A stretch of DNA of 64,000 nucleotides, taken from positions 35,080,409 to 35,144,408 of the forward strand of contig NC_060065.1 in NCBI RefSeq assembly GCF_020283565.1. Direction: 5' to 3'. The first letter of the stretch is position 1. Each line of letters starts with the position of its first letter. The notes under the pieces were generated by a model. That model made no database searches and had not been told where the DNA came from. It worked only from the letters and a program-made list of their open reading frames with translations. The stretch is from Trifolium pratense. Lineage: Eukaryota > Streptophyta > Magnoliopsida > Fabales > Fabaceae. Of this stretch, positions 12,715 through 32,307 are shown in pieces. The position numbers were made by a program, and so were the translations under genes.

Positions 12715-13209
12715 ATAGCCTCTATTAATACGCATAATTTGTCTTGTGTTTTTTGTTTTCTTAACGACGAGGATTGCGCCAATCTTTTCTTCCATTGTCC
12801 CTTCAGCTACAGAATTTGGGAGGCTGTTTATAGGTGGTTAGGTAAGACTATTCCATCAGACAATGAAGGTTGGAAGCATTTTGATTTGTTTGGCGATATT
12901 GTACAATCGAAGAAGTGTGGGGGTGTTAAGCATTTGTTTTGTTTGGCTACTACGTGAAATATTTGGAGGCTTCGAAACAACGTGATTTTCAACAGCGCTA
13001 TTCCGAATGCTTCTTCTCTTATGGATGATATTAAATTTAGTTCTTGGGTGTGGTTTAGTAGTAGGTATGGTCGAAATTCTAGTTTTTCTTTTTCGGATTG
13101 GAGCCATGATCCCTTGGGTTGTATTCAAAGCTTTTAATATCTTGTTTTGTGTTGTAAGGGATTGAGTACCCCTTGTACTCCCTTATAATATATATTTGCT
13201 TATAAAAAA
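12715..13209 (+). mobile_element. 3' end of a dead L1-type LINE
   Basis: Translated remnants show the zinc-binding reverse-transcriptase tail: CVFC near 12742, then HCP...RIWEAVYRWLG, then an IWRLRNNVIF phrase after an in-frame stop at 12955-12957. The piece ends in a short poly(A) at 13204-13210, where the next element is inserted. It is strongly 5'-truncated and not functional. Confidence 0.8.
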
Positions 13210-13210
13210 A

Positions 13211-13395
13211 GGGTCTTGCTAACGAGTGCCCCCGGGGCACTCTTTAAGCATTCTATTAAAAGAAACTTTTTATTCAAAAAATTAAACACTCCAATTTTCA
13301 ATGCGTTGACTTTACGCATTTCCATAAAAATTATATAAAAAACTTACTATTTAAGGGCTTAAAGAGTGCCCCGGAGGCACTATTTAGCATTTGCC
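13211..13395. mobile_element. Mutator-like MITE, copy 1
   Basis: A 185-bp element. Its ends are GGGTCTTGCTAACGAGTGCC and, reversed, GGCAAATGCTAAATAGTGCC, with a palindromic AGTGCCCCCGGGGCACT near the left end. It is flanked by ATAAAAAAA on both sides (13202-13210 and from 13396), a 9-bp duplication typical of Mutator-like elements. The target was the A-tail of the LINE. A second copy lies at 56894 in the opposite orientation. Confidence 0.8.
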
Positions 13396-16048
13396 ATAAA
13401 AAAAAATAGCATGTTCTTATTAGAAATAAATTTAGTTTGTTTGAATATATATTTTCTTAATTTTTTTTAGCATTGTACTTTTCTTGTTAAACTAACGCTT
13501 TTTACCTTTTAAAGAAAAAATAGCATAGGAGTGCACCCTTCATTTGCCCCTATTTCATAAGGTTTGCTAGGAAGGGAAATGAGTTCGCAACGATGTGAAC
13601 TGTTTTTTTTTTCGAATTTTGCACCCCCGAAGTTTGCATCCTAGGATGTGTGATTGAACTTTTTTTTTAAATTTTTTCTATTTTCACACTCACATCCTAC
13701 ATTGCAAAGAGGGTAGGATTGGAAGGTCGGGGGCGCGTGTGAGACTCAAAGGGACACGAAAAGAAGAAATCTTGATATTATATTCTCCGGTGCAAAGTTT
13801 TTTTAAGAGACCTAAAACTCTTGTTTAGGTCGCTTGGTCCTTAGGTCGGTCTTGCATACCTCTGAAATGTTTAATATTGTTCGAATACTTGTGTTCATTG
13901 CGAGTCATATTTCGAAAATGATTATTAGCATATATTCTTCCTTAGTTGCTATAAGGTTGAAGAGAATGATTAACATTTAACATACACTATCTAGAATGGT
14001 TGACATTATGTTCTCATGTGCAAAGTTTTATTTAGTTCATTACCAAATTTTTAAGACAAGCTTTTTTCATGAAAATTAAATAATGTTGTTAATTTATTAA
14101 CAAATGCATTATTGTTGTATGCTAATTTCTAAATTCATGATCATATTTTGTCCTATATTATAAAGGATATCAAATCAAATCAAATGCTAATACATAGTAT
14201 TTTTGTAGGGACTTAGAGACAGGATGATGCCATGTGTCTACAACCTACCTTTGAGCCAATCGTATTTTAGTCAAAAAAAAAAATCCTACCAGATCAGATT
14301 CCTTAACTACTACTTTCAAAAAGTTAGCTCATTAATTACTTTCTTGTTTGTGAGCTATAGCTGGAATATAAATTGATGGATACAGTACTAGTACATACTG
14401 TGACTGTATAAATTTGACCAAATAAAGGCCGGGAAATGGATCAATGACTTTGGTTGTGTATCCTATGAAATCAATTGATCAAAGTTTATTCTTCGAGTGG
14501 TTAATGAGCTCTCTTATGGCAGATCGTTTGGAAGAGTTCGATTCTTTGTGAAAATAATGTTTGATCAGACTTTACTTATCTTACGGTCGAACTTTTTTAT
14601 CGGATGTTTCTTCCCCTGAAAAATAAAGGATTTTAATACCAATAAAAATGGTTTAGTTTTTGCCTTACACGAGACCATTGTCCAAAAGAACATGTTATTC
14701 ACTTAAAACTCACACATACAATGTGAAATTTTGGATTTTAATTTTGATAAAAATGTCCTGTCTAATAATATCGCATTAGACTTTTTTAACATGCATACTC
14801 TCTTAAATTTATATGTGTGATCCACACATATAAATTACAACAAATTAAGGAGAGTGTATTGAACAATGAACATAATGTGTTATTCTATTACGTAGCATAA
14901 CTTGGTGTTACTCTATTTAGATATAGCATAACGGGTGTGTTATTCATGTCCAAGGACCAAGCAGCACAAAGTGAAATTTTAGTCCTAAAAAAGTTTGGAC
15001 AAAAGAATTAAAATATCAATTTAATTATAAATATATAATATGATAGATTAATTATGAATGTTCACTATACTCAATTAGTTAACATGAGAATCTCATATAT
15101 TTCTTTTAATTTAAAATGAAGTATCTCATATTTTGAAAAAAAAATTATGGACGTAAAACGGTTGTCTTTTTCGCCCTATTTCAAATATGACTCTGACGAC
15201 GATCCACTGTGATTGTGATATTCATCGTGATATCAAACATATGTTATTTTTTTTTTTTTTGGATTCTCAACACAAGTATCTGGCTCATTGGACCGCCTAA
15301 TCTGGTTCGGAGGTCAAATCTTGCATCAAGTGATCTCAACCCCCTTTTGATCGGAGTTGCAGGGAATCAAATTGTGGTCCTCTTACCAAATCTATCATCA
15401 ATCACCGCTAGATCAACTACCGATTTGTAAACATATTAATCTTAACAGGTATATGGACATGAAATTGAGACTAATTGCTAGTATAAAAGGTAGTGTTGGT
15501 TTGAAAATGATGATGACTCCCAAAAGATTATTCAAGTGCAGTATGTAGCTATTGCTAATTGCCAGACATCCATTATATACTATGCTTTGTGAGGATCTAA
15601 ATTGGGGTATGGTATTTTGTGTCCATTGAATGGGCTACGAATCTTCCACTTTTTCAGACATTGAGTGGCATGTGTTGTTCTTGTGTTTACATAATAATAA
15701 TTATTACAAAAGGGTTGTCTCATCTCATTCAACTATTCAAGTTTTTCTTTGTCTAAGGGGTCTCATGAATTATATAACCAAGCTTGACATGTGTTGTTGA
15801 TATGTTTCATTGTCTCAACAAAGGTTCTAAGTTGTTGAATTTTATATTTATCATGAGAAGTTTGTTGGTTTAAATAATGAAACTACATGATGCTAAATTT
15901 GATTAATTTGTAGGGTGAATATGGAGACAAAAATGTCATTAAAAAAGGTAAAGAAAGATTGAAAAAGAATAATAATAGCTACTACGAATATATGAGCGAT
16001 ATTGTTCTCTAATCTCTACCACAAACGCGTCAATATAAATAAATGAAC
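13396..16048. other. Gene-free region
   Basis: AT-rich sequence with no supportable gene. A phrase at 15290-15430 (TTGGACCGCCTAATCTGGTT and following) reads like worn repeat DNA. The open frames across it have no recognisable protein. Confidence 0.5.
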
Positions 16049-16055
16049 AAAAAAA
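16049..16055 (-). terminator. Pol III terminator of tRNA-Phe
   Basis: Seven A's on the plus strand give a run of seven T's on the transcribed sense, six bases beyond the tRNA 3' end. This is a standard RNA polymerase III stop. Confidence 0.8.
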
Positions 16056-16061
16056 TTGAAA

Positions 16062-16086
16062 TGCGGTGAGCGTGGATCGAACACGC

Positions 16087-16129
<43 letters not shown>

Positions 16130-16134
16130 CCCGC
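16062..16134 (-). tRNA. tRNA-Phe (anticodon GAA)
   Basis: A 73-nt cloverleaf without intron. The acceptor GCGGGGA pairs with TCACCGC and A73 follows. The D arm is GCTCAGTTGGGAGAGC, the anticodon stem-loop is TCAGACTGAAGATCTGA with GAA in the loop, and the T arm is GCGTGTTCGATCCACGC. The internal promoter boxes (TAGCTCAGTTGG and GTTCGATCC) are intact, and a T-run terminator follows. It looks like a working cytosolic tRNA gene. Confidence 0.96.
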
Positions 16135-16375
16135 AACTTGAAATATTTTGATACCATTTGTATAATATACACAACGCAATTCACACTGACAGTGTTACAG
16201 CAGAAAAAAAAAAAAATCATCATGTGGTTAGTAAAAGCAAAATACCTTTCCACTTTGCATAAATAAATTACATGCGCCAAAAATTAAAGTCAAAATAATG
16301 TCTCCAAACTCTTTAACAAAAAAAAATTTCAGACAAATATGTACGGATTCGGATTTTGTGCGGTCATTTACTATA

Positions 16376-16534
16376 TGCAGCCGTGTAGTCATAAATTTAT
16401 GACCGTTTGATCTTAATCATACAGTTCATAATAAAGGAATAATTCAATTTTATAAAATGTGAAATTTTAGTCTTAAAGGTTTAACCGTCCAATTAAGATT
16501 GCACGGTCAGAAAACCATGACTGCACGACTACAC
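16376..16534. mobile_element. Inverted-repeat element, family X copy 1
   Basis: The left arm begins TGCAGCCGTGTAGTCAT and includes GACCGTTTGATCTTAATC. The right arm, reversed, reads TGTAGTCGTGCAGTCATGG and GACCGTGCAATCTTAATT. The arms are imperfect and about 50 bp long. A relative is at 56579-56763. Superfamily not determined. Confidence 0.55.
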
Positions 16535-17286
16535 ATAGTTAAGTCAGTGACTTCACTAAATCTAAATCCAAATATCTACTTCGATTTCCGCAACAAGTTG
16601 GAAACAGCTCCATGTTGCCATATCTTGTTAGAAGAGTAAGACACCATTTGATTTGATTCATTACTAGATAACCACTGATTGCTTTTATCATATGTTCCAA
16701 TTTGTTTTGGAAGAGGTTAACCAATGCAATGGAAGAATTTAAAATTATAAGTCCAAAACTTCTAGTATTTTTGTTAGGGTATTGTTCAAAACTTAATCGT
16801 GATTTTTAAACCCATAAAGTGCTAGACCAAAGCTAGACATGGTTGTTATGAAATGATTTATAGCAGCTCCAATTGTTGCAAGAAACACTACAGGTACAAA
16901 CATCTTTTAATACATTGTTAGCTAGCATGAAAAAATGATGTAATTGTTTGTGTATTATTTCCACAAAAAACAAACGTATAGTATGATATAATTATTTATA
17001 ACCTGGTAAGCAACATGGAAATATAAGAGAATTATACTATTTTAGATCCTCTGCCTCTTTACTGGACACTATGATGGCAAACATTGGAGTTAATGATGAT
17101 TAAACTGATATCATATATGACTTTCAAGTAAACAAATCATTAATCTTTGATCATATTAGTTACTTTTCTTTTTTGACAAAATATTAGGGGAGTGTATATT
17201 GTACTAAGATTTTAAAGTACTTTAAAACTTTTTTATAATATAAATCATGGTTCCTAGTCCATAATTCATGAAATTGTCAGCCCCAA

Positions 17287-17377
17287 TTTGTTTTTTTTTT
17301 CAAGTAGTCTAGTGGCTAGTAAATCCACTGAATAAGTAGAGTATCTCGGGTTTGAATCCGGACTCCTGCACATATAG
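17287..17377 (-). mobile_element. 5'-truncated tRNA-derived SINE (family 1)
   Basis: On the minus strand it carries a B-box-like GGATTCAAACCC, then TACTCTACTTATTCA and an A-rich tail (T's at 17291-17300). The A-box half is missing. TGTCAGCCCCAA occurs on both sides (17275-17286 and 17378-17389), a 12-bp target duplication, so the truncation happened at insertion. Confidence 0.8.
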
Positions 17378-18633
17378 TGTCAGCCCCAAATATTAGTTAC
17401 TACTATATATTTTTTTGACATAAACCCTCTATAGATCATAGGAAAAGGGAACTCCGGTAATTCAGAGTTTGATTACGAGGTAAGTAAAGTTTGACCTAGA
17501 ATTGTTCCCACCAGAAATCAAACTCAGGTTCTCTCAAACAATTCCCTAGAGGGAGATCATTAACCACTTGTACACTTAGTTCAATGTCTTGTTTAGTTAC
17601 CACTATTTGGTAGCATTTGAATGCTATAAATCATGTTTCCTAGTCAATAATTCATTAATTTATCAGCACCAACAATTTATTTGAAGCAATATATGCTGGC
17701 TCGTTACCACTACCAGACATCACAGGGGGGTGAAAATGAGAAATGAAAAATCTAGGGGCAAATGAATGAAGCAGCAAAATCATATAGGAAAATCTAATTA
17801 AATGACTTTACCTTGAAAACTGTCGCGTGTTTTTGTGACTGCTAAACTTAATCATCTTAGGAACCATCCAGTGAATGGAAGAACAGAAGAGTAAAAGAAA
17901 CTATAACAAAATACATCATCGTGTGGTATGCAACATGTTTAACCTGCACACTCCATAGAGGAGGATGAAGGTTCCTGATAACAGTTTTTCGTATTACTTA
18001 CTGGGATAAGGAATCATGTATGACAATGTTACACTCTTCATGCGGAAACATTCCCCGTAACCTTCTTGTCACACTGTTGGTTGTTGTGTTTGAGACTTCT
18101 CAACTTCGAACCTCCTTTCCTCTCTTTTATATTCATCTTTTTTTTTTTCTTTCAAGTGGAGCAGGGAAAGGGTGAGTGAAGGAGGAGGCGAGGGCCTGTT
18201 GACAAGTTCATCCGTGAGCGCTACATTGATGCGGCCACAAGAAACGAAGGGGAAGAAAGTCATGCATGAGACAATTAAGCCAAAGGCAGCAACAAGAGAT
18301 TTCGCGCGTTGTAATAAGCCGTGTGGAAGACCACGGACCACCGCAAGCAACACAAAGGGGGAAGCAGCATGCAAAGGCAATGAACTATGAAGATCCATCC
18401 CCTCTTTCCTATTCTATTATTGTTAATGTAGTTTGTGTTTTACCAACAGATTTTTGTTCTTTTTGAGTTTATGTTGCGAGCTAGGTCCATTTTATTAAGG
18501 CATTCCTCCACTGAAACTTCTGGAAGATTAATCAAGAGGCTAAACTAAGATATGATCAAAGGCCTTTTCTAATGAGATATTCAAAAGGCATTGATCTTAA
18601 ATTATTTTGGCGGATTTTAACTACATAACATGG

Positions 18634-18853
18634 AAAATTTCTCATCCCACCTACCCACTTTCTCACCTACCCCCTGGAACGCGTTTTCCGAATTTTTTTA
18701 GTTCAAATTTAGAAAAAATTCGAAAAACACATTCCGAAGTTGTTTTTAAAGACAAAAAAATTCGGAAAACGCGTTCCAAAATTTTTGACCAAGGGCAAAA
18801 ATGAAAAAACAGGGGGTGGGGGAGAAAGTGGGTAAGTGGAATGAGAAATTTTC
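18634..18853. mobile_element. Inverted-repeat MITE with flanking CATAACATGG
   Basis: The terminal arms are AAAATTTCTCATCCCACCTA and, on the right, the near complement ending GGAATGAGAAATTTT. CATAACATGG occurs on both sides (18624-18633 and 18854-18863), a duplication of 7-10 bp depending on where the terminus is drawn, Mutator-like in size. Inside is a second, perfect 17-bp inverted pair: GGAACGCGTTTTCCGAA (18676-18692) and its complement (18761-18777). Confidence 0.8.
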
Positions 18854-19333
18854 CATAACATGGGTGGTCAGAGTAGTGAGCAAGAGGGACGAAAAGATTG
18901 TGTAGAAGGTTCATAATATAATCATAGGGAAATCGTTCATTGAATGCCAAAAAATATTGTCCACAATACAACACACATGACCCTTGCCATAGGGTTCTAA
19001 TAATACCTGTAGAAAAATAACATGATTTCATTGCAATTTGATTATATTTGCTGTTAAATAGTTTCCAAAAATTTCCTGTGAAGATTGCTGTTGCTCATCC
19101 AAATGACAAGAACAAAATGATATAATACTAAATTTCAAGTAAATATGGAATAAGGAATTAAACCGATTTAAATTTGTTCGATTCTACTCAAAAAGATAGG
19201 AATATTAATCCAACAGAAACAGAAATATTTGAAACCAAAAACAATGGTCTAAATCTCCTTATGGCAAAATCTGGCAATAGATAAACAACAGAAATGCTTG
19301 ATAACAACCTAGATACTTTAAAACTCAACCACA

Positions 19334-20990
<1,657 letters not shown>

Positions 20991-21175
20991 TCTGAGAGAA
21001 TGGGAATGATGTGTTTGTTCTCTCCGAGTGTTGTCGCCGGTGGCACAATGTTTTAAGGTTTTGTGTGTGTATAAATATGAAGAGAAAACGCGAACCCTAA
21101 TTCATTCAAGCCCAAAATGTAAAACCGTTTATAATCTTTGGGCCAGAGTGCCAGACTAATATCGGCCCAAATCAA
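20991..21175 (-). promoter_or_regulatory. RPL18A promoter with site II and telo-box type motifs
   Basis: On the gene's strand, GGGCC-containing site II-like motifs are seen at about 21140-21146 (GGCCCAAAG) and 21163-21170 (TTTGGGCCGAT). A telo-box-like AACCCTAA (plus strand) lies at about 21093. This pairing is typical of plant ribosomal-protein promoters. The assignment rests on motif sight only. Confidence 0.65.
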
Positions 21176-21639
21176 TTGTTTTTTTGGATTTGATGGGTTC
21201 TTTGGATCGATTTATTTTTTATTTTATAGTAAATTACATTTCTCTCTTTTGAAAGATGTTAAAAGCTACGGTGTTGGGGGAGGAGAATGTAATTTAAGTT
21301 TCTTTCAAAGGATGAGCGTATAATTTTCTCTTTATTTTATAATTGGATATAAGTTTTTATGTCAATTTAATAGCTGTCACTAATGAAAATTGAATCTTCG
21401 TAAACTATTTTTTGATATATTAACTTGATAAACTTATGAATAATACATAAAATTTATTTATTTCTATAAGTTATTTTACATAAGTTAAAAAATAAGTCAA
21501 TTTAAATCGACCAATAATAAAAAAAAACGGAATCCCAAAAATAAAATATCTATCCATTCTGCCATAATATTCCCAAAAATAAAATATCTATTTATGCTGC
21601 CATAATATAGGCTTAAATAAACTAGTACTATTTTATGTC

Positions 21640-21819
21640 AAAAATAAAATAAAATAAACTAGTACTATTTATCTATCTATTCTATACATATTTATTCTAT
21701 ACATATCTATACATATAATAAATATGATATGATACATGACTTTGGTATGGATTTTTTATTATCCCAATTTTACCCTTTAATAATTGTTATTTTTTTATCT
21801 ATATCTATACATCTATTCT

Positions 21820-21855
<36 letters not shown>

Positions 21856-22790
21856 CTATATATAAAAAGGATATGTGAGTTTGGGATGGACTTTTCAATA
21901 TACCTATTTTACCCTTGACTTAGTTTCACAACTTCCATTAACTAATCAATTAAAAAAAAACTATATATAAAAATGATAGGTGAGTTTGGGATGGACTTTT
22001 CAATATACATATTTTATCCTTGACTTAGTTTCACAACTTCCATTAACTAATCAATTTAAAAAAATAAAAAATAAATTCAAATCATGAAAATGTGAATAAG
22101 TGGCAAGTGAGTTGTCTATACATGAATGATTACCAACTTAATATTACGTCTATACTATATATCTATAACTATATATAAAAAGGATAGGTGAGTTTGGGAT
22201 AGACGACTTTTCAATATACTTATTTTACCCTTGACTTAGTTTCACAACTTCCATTAACTAATCAATTTAAAAAGACTTAGTTTCACAACTTCCATTAACT
22301 AATCAATTTAAAAAAATAAAAAATAAATTCAAATCATAAAAATGTGAATAAGTGGCAAATGGGTTGTCTATACATGAATGATTACCAACTTAATACTACA
22401 TCTATACTATATAAAAATATAATACAAATATTTTTTGTGTCAATTTTTCATAATACCAACAATATCCATATTTTTTTAGCAATAAAAATCTTTTATTAAC
22501 AAATTCATCATAACATAAAACATTTTTTTGAACATAAGTTAGACACAGGCAGACGCGGAACGCGCCTGTCTGGCCCGCTAGTATATAATAAATATGATAC
22601 ATGACTTTGGTATGGATTTTTTATTATCCCAATTTTACCCTTTAATAATTGTTATTTTTTTTATCTATATCTATACATCTATTCTATATCTATATCTATA
22701 CATATAATAAATAGGATACATGACTTTGGTATGGATTTTTCATTATCCCAATTTTACCCTTTAATAATTGTTATTTTTTTATTAAAAAAA
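21640..22790. repeat. Interleaved repeat arrays of two units
   Basis: Unit 1 contains CATGACTTTGGTATGGATTT and a following TACCCTTTAATAATTGTTAT, and occurs near 21735, 22599 and 22719. Unit 2 contains GTGAGTTTGGGATGGACTTT and TAGTTTCACAACTTCCATTA, and occurs near 21877, 21980 and 22187, with a further partial copy near 22277. Unit 2 copies lie between the outer unit 1 copies, which suggests insertion of one array into another. Confidence 0.75.
22401..22581 (+). mobile_element. Probable non-autonomous mini-Helitron
   Basis: It starts TCTATACTATATAA right after an A. It ends in a GC-rich imperfect hairpin (ACAGG, CGCG, GAA loop, CGCG, CCTGT) a few bases before CTAG, and is followed by T. A TC start, a hairpin, a CTRR-type end and insertion between A and T are the marks of Helitrons. 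The 5' boundary is uncertain because similar TCTATA phrases occur nearby. Confidence 0.6.
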
Positions 22791-24390
22791 ATGAAAAGAA
22801 GGGAAAGTAACTATAATAAGCAGATTTTAAAAGAAATAACCGTAAACTCATGGTAGTTTTTTCGATTCAAGGCCCACGTTACAAAAGGCATCAGTTATGC
22901 AAACACCAACAACAAATGAAACATGAATTTTAGTGGTTTGCCTATCCAAACAAAAAAAAAAAAAAAAAAAAGTGGGGGAGAGGAAAATTGCGTGACTCAA
23001 AGAAGTGGCAGTGCATCAGATGCAATGAGATTCTTTCATAGTTTCATATGCTGGTTTTTGTGACTTTCACATCATATTACTTTCATTTTATTTATTATAT
23101 TTTTTACTTCATTTAGTTTGATAATTATGTGGTCCGACGTTGAAAAATCACTGCAAAATCACATATTCCTATTAGCATAAAAAGGAGAAAAGTTTGTATA
23201 GGAAAAAAAAAACTGAGACAATACACTTCAACAATCATGGCTGGCACCAACAATACATTGTATTATTCCATATATTTTGTGAAACTCATTTTTATTTTCC
23301 TTCCCTATTTCTTCATATGTTTCATTTCTGTTCTTCGTTTGTGTAAATTCTTTTATACATTTGTTTTTTATTGTTCTCATTTTTAGCCATCTTTCTTTTT
23401 TGTGGGAGTAATCATAGAAAGGTGGAGGGAAGAGAACACGTTGTTGAGGGTGATTATGAATAAATTCTTTTCATAATTATTTAATCGTCATGTTAGTCGA
23501 GTCTTCAATATTTTTATAATGGAATGATGTATACATCTTTATATTTTTTCAGTTTTTCTCTTACCAAAAAACTGATCTCATTGAGAGAATATGGAAAGTT
23601 TAAACAACCCAATAATTGTAGCGACGTTGTTTTCATCATTATTGTCATTTTCAGTAAAAAAGGATAAGGACCAGTGACTGTTTAAACAACAGACAATATT
23701 TAAAATATTCGATAGCATTTTTATAAGCGAAAGAAACCATTGTTGCCTGTTCTAGTCAATGCACTTAGTGACTATGCAGACGGAATTTCAAGTTTTGTGA
23801 CCGTCCATTGGAATGCTTAGATTCAGCTATTATGGATAAAGGTTCTTGAGAATTGTACTGAACTTCAGTTCTATTAACTTCCCCTTCATCGTTTTAATGC
23901 GGTGTGTGGTGAAAACTAGAACACAAGTTGAATATTGATCGACAGTTCTGATATTGACCATTCTGGCATCAGTATACCCTGGCAATGGATCGCTAATGCT
24001 TCGACAACCCACATTATCGTGGCTTACATTGACAATAACAACATAAACTAAGAGTCTACTGTTCAAGTTGTACGAAATAAATATAAATATTTGTCTATAA
24101 AAAAACACAACCTATTTTAATTGAATTAAACATTCATATAATACGTCATATAAGTACAACTCAGTTGGTAGCTGCAAGATAGTGAATTTTCCATTAGGTT
24201 AATTTTCTATTGATTTTTTTTTTTCCATTTTAATTTGTCAATACTCTCCATCCGACTCTCGTTATAGGAGAATCATCGAACCTCATATTTTTATGACGTT
24301 CGTCAAAATAATAGTTACATTCATATTCATTCTAGTGCATTCATAAATCATATTAATATTATTTTTAAGCAGCGAAGGAGGAAAGCCATT

Positions 24391-24475
24391 AGATTTGGTT
24401 TAGTGGTGATGAGTTTGGATAATATGTTATAGATCATGAGTTCGATCTACAACTCATTGTAAACCAAAGAAAAAG
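24391..24475 (+). mobile_element. SINE-like element, family 2
   Basis: GATTTGGTTTAGTGGTGATG is followed by a B-box-like GAGTTCGATCTACAACTC and an A-rich end. It resembles the copy at 41777 that has a clear target duplication. None was found here. Confidence 0.55.
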
Positions 24476-24719
24476 AAGTAGTGAAGTAGGCAACACGACA
24501 AAAGGGGCAAGGGTATTGGCTCAAATTATTGAGAAGTGTAACATGGATGACACTATTTTCAAATAGTAAAATTTCTATGGTGTGGTGTGGGGATATGCTT
24601 GAGAGATATGAGAGGAAAATTGATCAAAACTCGACAATGTGGAGGCATGGTAGTCCTATACCTAAAATTGAAACAATCTCATGATTAAGTAGTATGTACA
24701 TTTCTAATATTCTCATATA

Positions 24720-24885
24720 ACTAGATTGTAAATTAGTAGTTGATGCTCTCGCTAGAGCGCCAAATTCTCAATCAAACTTTGAAACTAATATTTATGCTTG
24801 TAAAATTTATTTACACTTTCTATCAAACTTTACTATAAATTTTATCGGGACGACAAACCAACAATGTTGTTCATAAGTTAACATC
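24720..24885 (+). mobile_element. LINE RNase H scrap
   Basis: Degenerate translation shows a VVDALARAPNS-like phrase and, later, remnants of a 'RRQANNVVHKL' type end, the tail of plant L1 RNase H domains. Several frame breaks are present. It is absent from unit B, so it was inserted after or outside the duplication. Confidence 0.45.
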
Positions 24886-25070
24886 ATATTTTCTAAAATA
24901 TAGATTCAAAATATCCCTGTTGTGATTTTATTGAATGCATATGTATAATGTGTATGAAAATTAAATCACTGTGTCAAATAAATAAATAAATAAATTAAAT
25001 TCTAAAAAGATTACAATAATAAAAATAATTTTTAAAGGGTACAAATAGCAATAGTACCATTGTAAACCAG

Positions 25071-25165
25071 GGCTGGCCCAAGCCCAAAGAAAGTGATGCT
25101 AGGGCTTTAGGCCCAAGTCATTTCAGTTCGGCCCACATAAAACCCCGTTTCACTTTAGGGTTTCA
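25071..25165 (+). promoter_or_regulatory. RPS14 copy 1 promoter motifs
   Basis: GGCCCA-type motifs occur at about 25075-25086 (GGCCCAAGCCCA), 25110 and 25130, and AGGGTTT (complement AAACCCT) lies at about 25157-25163. The same set is kept in copy 2. These are the site II and telo-box classes seen at many plant ribosomal-protein genes. Confidence 0.7.
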
Positions 25166-25270
25166 GTGTACCCAAACAACCAGCTTTGTGCCTCTTTCTT
25201 TTTCACAAGCATCACTATTCAAAACCGTAACTAGTTTCTTCTTCTTCGAATCTCGAACTGTATTTTCATC

Positions 25271-32307
<7,037 letters not shown>

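Larger units (their letters stand above)
16135..19333. other. Gene-free region between tRNA-Phe and RPL18A
   Basis: It contains an inverted-repeat element (16376), a truncated SINE (17287) and a MITE (18634), listed separately. A GC-richer patch at 18070-18400 has open frames on both strands but no domain, so I do not call a gene there. Phrases at 17410-17590 resemble common legume repeat DNA. Confidence 0.5.
21176..23668. other. Gene-free, repeat-rich spacer
   Basis: No gene seen. The left and middle parts are repeat arrays described separately. From about 22790 to 23668 it is AT-rich single-copy-looking DNA with only short A- and T-runs. Confidence 0.5.

Noticed and set aside
15200..15430. 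A tRNA-derived element or gene fragment around the GGACCGCCTAATCTGG phrase
   Set aside because: It reads like repeat DNA, but neither Pol III boxes nor boundaries could be placed with confidence.
18069..18398. GC-richer patch with open frames on both strands, up to 109 codons
   Set aside because: Overlapping frames on opposite strands with low-complexity tails and no known motif; no splice structure could be supported.
21640..22790. A CRISPR-like array
   Set aside because: Repeat units are long, variable and AT-rich with no uniform spacers, and this is a plant nuclear genome.
23830..24108. A conserved small gene, because the same open frame recurs at 38180-38462
   Set aside because: The similarity comes from the segmental duplication; the frames are not equally kept and no protein feature is visible. 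It is more likely the 3' flank of the Alfin-like gene.
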